DNA of 64,000 bases from Cantharellus purpuraceus (Eukaryota; Basidiomycota; Agaricomycetes; Cantharellales; Hydnaceae). Positions 33,620-44,717 of the stretch are shown here, piece after piece. A program made the position numbers and the translations under genes. Every line of letters starts with the position of its first letter. Position 1 is the stretch's first letter. The stretch is taken from NCBI GenBank assembly GCA_025174535.1, contig JALBUN010000001.1, positions 434,001-498,000 on the forward strand, written 5' to 3'. The notes under the pieces are model-generated. The model worked only from the letters and a program-made list of their open reading frames with translations, was not told the DNA's origin and made no database searches.

Positions 33620-34126
33620 TGTTACACACTAGGTCTGATTGGGGGTCGGAGATTGGGTTGGAGTGACGGTTGGAGTCAGAGTGGGAATTGGGGTGTGTCA
33701 TGGAGGTCGGAATGGGCTTGGCTTCAGCTCATGTGCTGCACCCTCACTAATACCGGTGTCCGAGATTTCAGAGATGGAGTATGACTTAGATAGTTAGGAT
33801 TGGACTTAGGAGCTAGGCGTGATTTGATATTTGAACTGGGGAATGAAGTCCCCAGTTGGGCAACTTAAATACATATTTGAAATCTAATAATAATTACTCC
33901 AGTGATGGGTCTCTGAGGCCAATGGCCTTACATGAATATGTCTGAGTCTGATGGGGATGGATGTCTGGGTTCCTATGGTGATGCTGATGCATCAATTGGA
34001 ACTGGAGGCAGATGAGCAAGATCAGCGGTGACAATCGGACAGATAAATGGAGATGTGATGGTTTCCAAATGGAGTATAGATTTCATGTGCATGGGGATCT
34101 GGGCATTAATGAATATAGTCATAACA
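33620..34126 (-). repeat. 5' LTR of minus-strand gypsy-B
   Basis: 507 bp from TGTTACACACTAGG to AATATAGTCATAACA. It is the 5' LTR for the minus-strand element. The gag ATG (33701) lies inside it, and no spacer or tRNA-like primer site is visible between LTR and gag. Confidence 0.9.
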
Positions 34127-36177
34127 CTGGAGCACTGCCTGGAGATCAGGTCAGCTGGATGAAACCATAAGATAGATGCTCATCAATGAATTCTCAAAGA
34201 GCTTGGAGTTTGCTCTGGGACAAGGAGTAGATCAGACCAAAAGGAGATGTTCCATCTTCCAATTTGATCTTCAAATTGTATGGCTTGTGAGCAGGTAGGG
34301 TGTTAGCATGGGTTTTGCTAAAGATGTCCATGAATTTGTGATATTTGGTCAGAATGTTCTTCATGTTGACTGGAGGGTCCTTGGAGTTCTTTGGAACTGT
34401 GGAGGAAATGAACAACTTGAATGTTTGCATGTTGGCTCAGGAAGAGTCATGGGTGAAGGCTGCTGCATTGACAAAAACAATTTTCAGAGCAACGAGTAAA
34501 GATAGAGTTATGGAGTTGAGTGGAGCTGATGCTACCAACTCAGATGGCACCAAGGATTTAGTCTCTATCAGAGTTCAGAACGAGATACTGCCTGATACCC
34601 AGTCAATCAACAGATTGTATCAGGTGAGCCAGTTGTGTCCCAGAACTGCCAAGCAACTAACATCCAATGGAGTTACATAAAAAGTAACAGAGTGGGTTTC
34701 TCCCATAACGGAGTGGCAAGTTGATTGTGGATTCAATCACAGAGTTAGAATATCCATCGAAGAGCCATAATGGAATCGGAGTGATGTCTTCAGTCTGGAG
34801 ACAATGTCCAGAGACAAATGAAGAATCGAGGAAACAATGAGTGGAACCGGAGTCCACTAGGGTCAGGATCAGAGTTAAAGGGATGAGATCGGAGGTGAGT
34901 CAGAGTGTCAAGGAGTTAGGATCTGAAAGAGCAGATGTGTTGAGATGTAGCTCCACAAAGGCACTGGTGAGTTCAATGCAACCCTTGTCTGGTGCCAGAG
35001 CTGGAGGGTTTCTGATTATTTTTTTGGCTCCATAGCCTTGGCTTCAGAGCTCTTGTTGGACTTGTTATCTGCTGTAGCAGCATGAGCTTTTGTAGCTGCT
35101 GAAGTGGTCTTTGGACAATCCTTGGCAATGTGACCTACTCATCCACAGAAGAGGCAGAGGTTCTGCTCTATGCAACATTGTCATTCCTGTGGAGTAAGTT
35201 TACCATCTTTACCTAGCTTGGTAGAGAGGTCAGGGGTCTGCTTCAGAGTTATGGAGGTAGAGGCTGTGGGGGGGTTGGATCTGGGGTTTCTGGATCTACT
35301 GGGGTTGGGTTGCTTCTTGTTGTCACTGCCCTGGGTGTTGGGGGATGAGGTGGACTTGCCCTTGTCATTGGACTTGTCCTGGTTCTTGCCCAAGGAGGTC
35401 TCACAAGCTACCTTGGAGCGTCGTTCCCAGTATCGAGCATCAATGGACTGTACCAAAGTCTGGAGTTGGGATAGGGTAACAGGTTTGCCTACTCTGGCAA
35501 CTTCATCCTTGATTCAGGACAGAAGGCCATTGTATAACTGGTGTTGGAGTGCAGTGTTTCCTTATTGGACACAAGCAGCTAGTCAATTGAACTCAACTAG
35601 ATACTTAGTGATCCTCTGGTTATCATGCATTTGGAGATTCTCAAGTTTGGCCTTGGCTTTGGCCTCTAGGTCATGAGGTCCAAAATTGGTCTTCAATTTG
35701 GACACAAACTCGGAGTAGTCATCAAGCCAAGAGGCTTTGGAATCAGAGGTTAGGGTGGGTTCAAACCAATTGAGTGCAGTTCCCTTCAAATAAGATAGAG
35801 CATAAGTAAATTTGACACTATCATTGGAGAACACATCAGGATGGTTGTGGAAATTGAGGGTGCATTGCATAAGAAAGGATTGGAGTTTATGGGAATTAGA
35901 TCTGTTGAAGGTATCTGGATCTTGGATCTTGGTTCAAGCAGAGGACTTCTTGGAGATGATATGGAGTTAGCCAACATGCTGAGGGCTTCTGCAAGGTTAG
36001 GGATTGGGATGGATGAAGGATTGGCTGGAGGAGTGTCTTCCTGGAGTTCAGCCTCGAGCTCCTGATCAGAGGCTAGGGCTTCTCCTCCTCAATGGTAGCG
36101 GGTGGTACTCCCGCTTGGATGGAGGTTTGGGTGCTTTGGGGGGGCATGACGATTGAGGGTATAAGTTCATATATACT
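34127..36177 (-). pseudogene. gypsy element A, 5' half (gag, protease, start of RT)
   Basis: Minus strand. Gag capsid segments appear at 35870-35583 (TLNFHNHPDVFSNDSVKF, LSYLKGTALNWFEPTL, LKTNFGPHDLEAKAKAK). The zinc knuckle CLFCG-VGHIAKDC near 35120 carries a TGA in place of the CGA expected for the residue after CG. Protease reads MDSGSTHCFLDSSF (34857). RT starts near 34400 (MKNILTKYHKFMDIFSKT) and stops at SSPGSAP where gypsy-B is inserted. It continues at 21744 with VLFIQKKDGSL. Confidence 0.88.
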
Positions 36178-36508
36178 GTTAAGGGCTGATACTAGGGGTT
36201 CAATGGAGTAACCAGAGATTGGATGCTAGTGAGGAAGGGAAGGGAACTTCACTGTTCCAGTTCAACTGGAGACAAAGTGGGGGAAATAACTATTGAGTTG
36301 GATCAAGTGGACTTGGCTTCAACTTGTGTGTTGCACCCCCTCAGATCATTGGTCCAATATTTTGGAGTTCAGAGTACAGAGTTGGATTAGGGATCCAAAG
36401 TTTGACTTGTCAAAAAGGTACTTTGTCAAGAAGCTAGCAACCAAGAAGTTGATGGGGTAAATCTTAGTTGATATACAAACTACTGTAACATACAGAGAGT
36501 AGCCCATC
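36178..36508 (-). repeat. Truncated LTR of family A
   Basis: Begins TGTTAAGGGCTGATACTAGG and matches the reverse complement of the family-A LTR up to AGAGAGTAGCCCA, then ends. Its position immediately upstream of gypsy-A gag makes it that element's 5' LTR. Confidence 0.85.
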
Positions 36509-37269
36509 ACTATTTAAAGGTTGATATGAAAAGACGCTGGCAGAGTTGGACTGTCAGAGTGGTTCAATGTTATGCACTAGGTCCGATTGGGGGTCAGAGA
36601 TTGGGTCAGAGGTTGGATCGGAGGTTGGGTCGGAGTCGGAGTACGTCGTGGGGGTCGGAACAGGCTTGGCTTCAGCTCATGTGCTGCGCCCTCACTAATA
36701 CCGGTGTCCGAGATTTTGGAGATGGAGTACGACTTAGAGAGTTAGGATCGGACATAGGAGCTAGGCATGATTCGATATTTGAACTGGGGAATGAAGTCTC
36801 CAGTCGGGGAACTTAAATACATATTTGAAATCTAATAATAATTACTCTGGTGATGGGTCTCTGAGGCCGACGGCCTTACGTGAGTATGTCCGAGTCCGAC
36901 GGGGACGGATGTCTGGGTTCCTATGGTGATGCTGATGCATCAATCGGAACCGGAGGCGGATGGGCGGAATTGGCGGTGACAATCGGACAGGTAAATGGAG
37001 ACGTAGCGGTTTCCAAATGGAGTATAGATTTCATATGTGTGGGGATCTGAGTGGATCGGACGGGGATCTGTGCGTCAATGAATATAGTCATAACAGTGTG
37101 ATTCAATATTTGAACTGGGGAATGGAGTCCCCAGTCAGGCAACTTAAATACATATTTGAAATCTAATAATAATTACTCTGGTGATGGGTCTCCAAGGCTG
37201 ATGGCCTTACATGAGTATGTCCGAGTCTGACGGTGACGAGCCAGGACGCATCGAGGATGTATATTGAAT
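36509..37269. mobile_element. Rearranged gypsy-B LTR pair and split target site
   Basis: From left to right: 59 bp of a target sequence in reverse (CTGTCAGAGTGGTTCAA ends at 36567), a complete LTR-B on minus (36568-37095, TGTTATGCAC to CATAACA), a second LTR-B fragment (about 37096-37235), and the other half of the target in forward orientation (TGACGAGCCAGGACGCATC to TTGAA at 37269). An unbroken version of the target is at 61592-61672. Confidence 0.75.
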
Positions 37270-38355
37270 GTTATGACTATATTCATTAACGCCCAGATCC
37301 CCGTCCGATCCACTCAGATCCCCACGCATATGAAATCTATACTCCATTTGGAAACCGCTACGTCTCCATTTACCTGTCTGATTGTCACCGCCAATTCCGC
37401 CCATCCGCCTCCGGTTCCGATTGATGCATCAGCATCACCATAGGAACCCAGACATCCGTCCCCGTCGGACTTGGACATACTCACGTAAGGCCGTCGGCCT
37501 CAGAGACCCATCACCAGAGTAATTATTATTAGATTTCAAATATGTATTTAAGTTCCCCGACTGGAGACTTCATTCCCCAGTTCAAATATCGAATCACGCC
37601 TAGCTCCTACGTCCGATCCTAACTCTCTAAGTTGTACTCCGTCTCCAAAATCTCGGACACTGGTATTAGTGAGGGTGCAGCACATAAGCTGAAGCCAAGT
37701 CCGTTCCAACCCCCACGATGTACTCCGACTCTGACCCAACCTCCGATCCAACCTCCAACCCAATCTCCGACCCCCAATCGGACCTAGTGCGTAACAGTAT
37801 ATTCAAACTGCCATACTCACTCCTACCAATGCCATGATCCACCGCCAATTCCGAACGCGCATGAATCATCGAGGTACCCGCCCCCAGCATCGACACCATC
37901 CCTGAGGTCGTCGAAGAACCAACGGACCACATAGAGGCTGTCAATGAAGAAGACGACACCCCACCCTCTCCAAATCTGGCACAAGCCATCTCCCTGCTCA
38001 CTAGCAGCATCCGTAACCCACAAGCCCCTAAGTCCCAGACCAAGGTCCGAGAACCTGACCCATTCAATGGCTCCGATCCGCGCAAGCTCCAGCCATTCTT
38101 GGTGCAATGCCGGTTGAATTTCCGCGATCGCCCCGACGCATTCACATCCAATCGGGCGAAGGTTACCTTTGCCATGTCCTATCTCAAGGGCACCGCACTG
38201 GACTACTTTGAGCCAGCGCTCATGGACAACTCCGATGACCCAATATGGTCAGAGGACTACTCCGACTTCATCTCCAAACTTCAGACCAATTTTGGTCCTT
38301 ACAACCCCAAGGCCAATGCCAAGAACGAACTCGATTGACTTCGGATGAAGGAAAA

Positions 38356-39809
38356 TGTTTTGGAACCCGCAAAATTATGGTGTTAGGGCAAACTCTAAAT
38401 CACCACAATTCCGTGAATGAACAGCTGAGAAGAATATCAAATCCTACTGCAGCACAACTCCAGAAATGATTTAACGTTTGTACTTTGGTTACAATCCGTT
38501 GTAATGGTCAATGCAGACGATACGCAGGAAGGTAATACGTTTCTTAGCAGTAGGGAATGAATAAGACTTCCAGAGTCTAGAGTTCATGGACGCTTAGGGG
38601 TCCAGATATTCCAAAAAGAGGGGAATGCACTTAGAGGCTAGAGGAAGTAGGTGGATGAATCCGACCGTCCAACCAGTGACACTCTGAAGTGGGTAACAGC
38701 GATGTGTGAAGTAGTCTAGCAACTGCTTCACACGAGTTCAAGATTCTAATGCTCTACAAAGGCAGTACACACTAGTAACTTAAACAAGAGCACTAATGGC
38801 AGGACTATCGACAGACAATCTCACCCTGTAGATTCGTAGTCACGCGAGGTAGATACTACACTCATGCCCAAAGCAGGACAATCACTACTTCGAGTGCAAT
38901 CGAATACAGTTACACAACTGTAAGCGACCCTTGAACTGGACAATCAACAGTTACTGAGATATAGAGGATGACACTGTATGTCACTCTAGTCACACTGATG
39001 TGCAAATGATGGGGTAGAAATGGTTATTTATTTCAGAGGCAGAATGGGCTCCTTTTATATTGTATTTACAGGAGCTGACTAATACTACTGGAAACTTCTA
39101 CCTATTAATAGATGGAAACTACTGGAAGCTAGTGGAATATGTGAGAAGGGGGTGGAAGTTTCCTAGCCAATGAGCTGCTTGGATTTGCTCTGACTCAGGG
39201 CATGAGTCATGGATGGAGTCATAGTGTGACTCAGAGCAGGAGTCATAGTATGAGTAATCACAGGAGTCATGGTATGAGTCATGGAAGGAGTCATAGCATG
39301 AGTCATGGCAGGAGTCATTGCATGAGTCACCATTACTCAAATAACTCGGTCAATACTTCGTTTCCCAGGCTGATTAGCACAGCTATGGGTAGGCACAGCT
39401 TCTATTGAACTCTCCACTGAAAATGGGGTCAGGAGGTGCAGTGGTTGTGAAGATATTGAGGATTTACTGGCAGTGGTGACCAGATTGAGTCGGAGATTGA
39501 AATGAGTCATGTGATCGAAAATGAGTCAGTTGTCCGGGTGACTCCGGCTGACTTTGAGGCTGCTGACATCTGCGAAGGTTTGTGGGTCCATGTGGGTCCC
39601 AAAACTTCGCCCAGCAGAACAATAAGTTTGTAGACTCATTTCTGCATGGAAAATTCCCGAAAAAATATGAAAAAATAGGGAATATTTGAATGGCCCTGAA
39701 TCAAGAGAAAGCAGCAGATATATGCTGATATTTTAAGGCCATCAAGCGGAATTGTACAGTTTCGGGACTTTAAACAAGATCTTTTTAAGGGAAAACCAGT
39801 TCCCATACA
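38356..39809 (-). mobile_element. Solo LTR of family C, copy 1
   Basis: 1,454 bp, plus-strand text TGTTTTGGAACCCGC to TTCCCATACA, with exact GAAAA duplications (38351-38355 and 39810-39814). It interrupts gag. The TATA-like text (minus-strand ACAATATAAAAGG near 39055) shows that transcription would run on minus, so 39100-39809 is the upstream promoter part; it holds the TGASTCA array. Confidence 0.9.
39191..39528. promoter_or_regulatory. Array of eight Gcn4/AP-1-type sites in LTR-C
   Basis: Eight exact TGASTCA cores at 39191, 39203, 39227, 39275, 39299, 39323, 39503 and 39522. Several are in the full form ATGAGTCAT. They lie within a degenerate tandem repeat (unit about 24 bp, GGAGTCATRG-ATGAGTCATGG) upstream of the LTR's TATA-like element. 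Confidence 0.7.
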
Positions 39810-39960
39810 GAAAATCACAAAATCGCAAAATACATTGTGAGTTTCCAGCAGCTAGCTCCAAAAGTCCAATGGGGCGACGCTGCACTCCGATGCCAATTTT
39901 ACGTTGGACTCCCATCCCGCATCAAGGATGAGATATCACGCGTCGGTAAGCCGGATACTT

Positions 39961-40947
39961 TGATTCCTCTTTTTCTGATTTACATAAACTCCATACATAC
40001 ACCATAACTCCGATATCACTCCAATTATTTGATGGCACTACTAATGCTGTTATTTCATGAGCTATAGACCTGTCCATCTGTTTTTCTGTCGGAGAAAGCC
40101 AGAACCTTACATTCTATGTTACTCCGCTTGACTCCAGCTGTTCTGTGGTTCTTGGACATAACTGGCTCACCCGCTACAATCTGTTGATTGACTGGGCATT
40201 GGGCCATATCACATTCCGTTCTCCAGTACAGGCTGTGTCATCCCCAACGTCACCAGCAACTTTAGGTGTGAAATTATCTTCCGCCTCCACTGACTCCGCT
40301 CCGATGGATACTCCGTCTACCCCTCCGTTCATATCGATGGTGGATGCTATGGTCTTCGCCAGACTAAGCAAGCTGGACGGTTCTCACACATTCCAGGTTC
40401 ACCTCTCCGATCCAATATTCCTCGCTGCTCATTCCGCCTGATCCACTCCACCGGACCTCTCTATGGTTCCCAAGGAGTATCATGAGTTCGCTGATGTGTT
40501 CAGCAAGTCTAAAGCCGACTCCCTAGCGGAACACCAACCATATGATCTCAAGATCGAACTGGATGACAACTCCACCCCTCTGCTTGGCCCTATCTACTCA
40601 CTATCACAAAAAGAGCTATTGGCCCTCCGAACATTCATAGACAAGAACTTGGCCACAGGCTTCATCCACCCATCCCTATCTCCTCATGGAGCTCCGGTCC
40701 TATTTGTCCGCAAAAAGGATGGATCACTCCGTCTATGCGTCGACTTCCGTGGACTCAACAAAATCACCAAGAAAGACCGATACCCAATACCCCGCACCAC
40801 GGACCTACTCGAGAGTCCTCGAAAGGCTAAGATCTACTCCAAAATAGATCTCCAACATGCCTACCATCTAGTCCGTATCCGAGAAGGCAACAAATGGAAA
40901 ACGACCTTCCACACACGATATGGATCTTTCGAGTGGTGCGTCATGCC
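39961..40947 (+). pseudogene. gypsy-B protease and N-terminal RT
   Basis: The protease end and linker read [20 protein letters not shown] and FSTPSTPP-like spacer up to 40440. The conserved protease active site lies in a deleted or degraded stretch before 40000. RT starts [19 protein letters not shown] and keeps [70 protein letters not shown] and SFEWCVMP. It is cut at 40947 before the YxDD catalytic motif by LTR-C copy 2. Confidence 0.85.
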
Positions 40948-42379
40948 TGTATGGGAACCACCTTTTCCCTATCAAATTCCATTTATGCAGCACCAATGTG
41001 CTATTCTTTGCTTTTCCATTCCTAAATATCCGCATATATTTGATGCTTGTACCTGGAATGGACTTATTCAAATATTCTCTATTTTTCCATATTTTTTCAG
41101 GAATATTCCATGCAGAACTCAGCTCAGAATCATTTATTTCTGCTGTGCTACAGTTGTGGACCCATAGGCGCCCACAAACCTTCCCACAGCCGGCTCTCCC
41201 CTTTTGGACCAGGCATTTGGCCTCAATTCAAGCTCAGATGTCTCTGATCAATAAATATTCTGTAACTTAACAACCACAGCCTCTCAGGGCACTATTTTCC
41301 GTGGAGATCATCACCTGAGATGTGGCTATCCATGGCTGTCCAAACCAGTGCAGAAAACAGGGTGGACACCCTTCTTTTTGCCTGATCAGTGCCTAGCTCA
41401 GGGATCAGATCAGCTGATGGGTGATCAAATCAGGTGATTGCCTTGGAATATTCTACCCCTTTCCATAACATTCTAGCTGTTTCCCTCTATTATTAGATAG
41501 AACTTTCCAGAACCATTATTCAGCTCCTGATCAGTGTTAGTGCTGTGATCAGATCCTGTGATTGGCTTGGAATATTCTACCCCTTTCTTCCACCTTCCAC
41601 AACCTTCCAGTAGTTTCCATCTATTAATAGGTAGAATATTCCAGAACCATTAGTCAGCCCCTGTAAATACAATATATAAGGAGGCCATTCTGCCTCTGAA
41701 AGAATAACATATCATCATATTCTACCCATCTTCTGCACACCAGTGTGACTAGAGTGACATACAGTGTCATCCTCTATCTCAGTAACTGTTGATTACCAGT
41801 TCAAGGATCTTTTACAGTTGTGTAACTGTACTTGATTGCACTCGAAGTAGTGATATTCCTGCTTTGGGCATGAGTGTAGTATCTGCCTCATGTGACTGCG
41901 AATCTACAGGGTGAGATTGTCTGTCGATAGTCCTGCCATTAGTGCTCTTGTTTAAGTTACTAGTGTGTACTGCCTTTGCAGAGCATTAGAAGCTTGAACT
42001 CGTGTGAAGCAGTTGCTAGACTACTTCACACATCGCTGTTACCCGCTTCTGAGTGCCACTGGTTGGACGGTTGGATTCATCCACCTACTTCCTTTAGCCT
42101 CTAAGTGCATTCCCATCTTTTCAGAATATCTGGAACCCTAAGCGTCCGTGAACTCTAGACTCTGGAAGTCTTATTCATTTCTTGCTGCTAAGAAACGTAT
42201 TACCTTTCTGCGTATAGTCTGCATTGACCAATACAAAGGATTGTAACCAAAGTACAAACGTTAAATTGTTTCTGGAGTTGTGCTGCAGCAGGGTTTGATA
42301 TTCTTCTCAGCTGTTCATTCACGGAATTGTGGTGATTTAGAGTTTGCCCTAACACCATAATTTTGCGGGTTCCAAAACA
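40948..42379 (+). mobile_element. LTR of family C, copy 2
   Basis: 1,432 bp from TGTATGGGAACC to GGTTCCAAAACA, in reverse orientation relative to copy 1. A TATA-like ACAATATATAAGG is near 41668. Flanks (ATGCC and CATAC) do not form a target duplication, and about 100 RT residues expected between CVMP and IQSFLGF are absent, so a deletion accompanied or followed its insertion. Its upstream part differs from copy 1: TGATCAG-type repeats replace the TGASTCA array. Confidence 0.85.
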
Positions 42380-44565
42380 CATACAGTCCTTCCTCGGGTT
42401 CGCCAACTTCTACTGCCGCTTCATTCACAGCTACTCCGATATCACCATTCCGCTCACCCGACTCACTAGGAAGGGTACCCAATGGAATTTCACTGATGAA
42501 TGTAGACAGAGCTTTGAGACCTTGAAAAAGGCCTTTACTTCCGCTCCAATACTGACTCATTGGGTTCCAGACGTTCCCATCCTATTAGAGACCAACACCT
42601 CCGACTATGCACTTGCCGCGATCCTGTCCATCATCTCTCTGGACGACAGACAAGTCCACCTGATCACTTTTCACTCGCGTACATTCACGCCCCCTGAACT
42701 GAACTATGACGTCCATGACAAAGAGCTCCTTGCCATATATGAAGCCTTCTGGATATGGAGACACTACCTTGAGGGTCCCTCCAATCCGGTGGACGTCATA
42801 ACAGACCACAAGAACTTGGAATACTTCTCCACAACGAAACTGCTCACCCAGAGACAGGTCTGATGGTCCGAATACCTATCTCAGTTCAATCTCATTATCC
42901 GTTTCCATCCTGGTCGACTCGGAGCAAAGCCCAACGCGTTAACTAGACGATGGGATGTCTACCCTAAAGAGGGGAATAGCGACTATGCCACTGTAAACCC
43001 CCACAACTTTCGTCCTGTGTTTACTAATGAGCAGCTGGCATCATCCCTACGAGCATCCACCCTCATGACTCCCACTCTCCGAGCTGTCACCATTATGGAC
43101 ATTGACCAACTACGCTCCGACATCCACTCATCACTCCAATCTGATCCTGTTGCAGTTAAACACTTGGACAACCCTTCCGATCTGAAATGGTCACTTGACC
43201 CTGAAGGACACCTCCGACACAACAACCGGATATACGTCCCTGACGCCAACGGCCTCCGACTCCAAGTTTTGCAGTATTATCATGATCACCCAATCTCCAG
43301 CCACTTCGGGCAAAATCGCACACAAGGATTAATCCGATGAGACTATGTATGGCCAAAAATGTGAGAATACATTCAACACTACTGTAACTCCTGCACCACG
43401 TGTATGCACTCAAAATTGCAAAGGCACAAACTCTACGGAATGCTCAAACAACTTCCAATCCCGGAGCAACCATGGAACTCCATCTCCATGGATTTCATAG
43501 AGAAGCTCCCCCATTGCTCGGATATGACACCATACTCGTGATTGTTGACAGGTTCACCAAACAGTCACTATTCATTCCAACGCATGACACCATCACCTCC
43601 GCCTCGCTAGCTAAATTGTTCGTTCTCCACGTATTCTCTAAACACGGAGTCCCGTCGCATGTCACGTCCGATCAGGGTTCAGAGTTCATGTCCTCCTTCT
43701 TCCGCACATTAGGAAAGGCTCTTGACATGAAGCTTCATTTCACCTCCGGATACCACCCTGAAGGAGACAGACAAACGGAACGAATGAATCAGTCACTGGA
43801 ACAATATCTCCGAATCTATTGTAACTATCAACAAGACAACTGGGCTGATCTACTTCCAATTGCAGAGTTTGCCTACAACAATGCTCCAAATGTGACTACC
43901 GGCATCTCTCCGTTCTTTGCTAATAAAGGCTACCATCCGAACATCTCCGTCCACCCCGAGAAAGAACTTGCCTCCACCAAAGCCCACCAATTCGTAACCG
44001 ACCTTGATCAACTACACCAACATCTCCGAGAGACCATCTCTGATGCCCAGAAACAATATCAAGTCTCCGCAGACCGACACCGCATTCTGGCTCCAGACCT
44101 GCAAATCGGAGACAAAGTATTCGTTAAGGCTGAACACTTCCGGACCACCTGTCCATTGAAGAAACTCTCCGAGAAATACTTAGGTCCTTATGAGGTCATT
44201 GCTCACATGGGCAGCAGGTCTTTCACCCTCCACCTCCCAGACCACTTCCAAGAGTTCATCCAGTCTTCCATATATCAATGCTCAAACCTGCTACTATGAA
44301 CAAGATCTCCGGTCGCATGCAACCTCCACCTCCCCCGATCATCATCGAAGGAGACAATGAATATGAGATATCCAAGATCCTGGACTCGAAGATCGACCAT
44401 CGATACAAGTGCAAGCTCCAGTACTTAGTCAAATGGACTGGATACAAAGGCACCGATGAAGAGTCTTCATGGATCTCCGCATCCGAACTCAATCATGCAT
44501 CCGAATCTGTCTCCGATTTTCACTCCACTTATCCAGACAAACCTGGCCCTCTTATGAATCTTTAA
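42380..44565 (+). pseudogene. gypsy-B RNase H, integrase and chromodomain
   Basis: RNase H: LLETNTSDYALAAILSII, ELNYDVHDKELLAIYEAFW. Integrase: zinc region ending CNSCTTCMHSK, then the core with Asp in ILVIVDRFTKQS, Asp in HVTSDQGSEFM and Glu in DRQTERMNQSLEQYLR, then a GPY-like module (LSEKYLGPYEVI). The end is a chromodomain (YEISKILDSKI, CKLQYLVKWTGYKGTDEESSW) that would target histone marks during integration. Disruptions are CGA-to-TGA stops at QV-TGA-WSEYL (42861), LIR-TGA-DYVW (43338) and WPKM-TGA-EYIQ (43361), and a frameshift near 44250 just before HPVFHISMLKPAT. Confidence 0.92.
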
Positions 44566-44717
44566 GTTCAATTACTAATGCTAATTCTATTATTTCACAT
44601 CACCATTTTATTACAAGTCAAGGGAAATTACCAGCCTGCTCAAAAAAACTCCGAAGGAATATCACTCTGCCTCATTCTTTCTCCGTTCCAAAATTTATAA
44701 TCATTTTCATCTTTATT

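Larger units (their letters stand above)
21745..34126 (-). mobile_element. Ty3/gypsy element B, minus-strand copy, with nested elements
   Basis: A chromovirus-type element inserted in the gypsy-A RT. Its outer LTR edges are flanked by CCGGA (21740-21744) and CTGGA (34127-34131), a 5-bp target duplication with one C-to-T difference. From right to left it has an LTR (33620-34126), gag, protease and part of RT, which stops at THADKCEF (31131) and is followed directly by LTR-B sequence. The rest of RT, RNase H and integrase is missing. Element D and a solo LTR of another family sit inside it. Confidence 0.85.
37797..39960 (+). pseudogene. gypsy-B gag, split by an LTR-C insertion
   Basis: The reading frame continues straight out of the LTR: SIFKLPYSLLPMP, IEVPAPSIDTIPEVVEEP, VQCRLNFRDRPDAFTSNRAK, MSYLKGTALDYFEPALMD, FISKLQTNFGPYNPKANAK, LRMKEN. 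It then breaks at 38355 and resumes at about 39815 with HKIAKYIVSFQQLAPKVQW and QFYVGLPSRIKDEISRVGK. TGA codons replace arginines, for example LD-TGA-LRMKEN (38336-38338), where related copies read NRLQMKEN. Confidence 0.88.
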
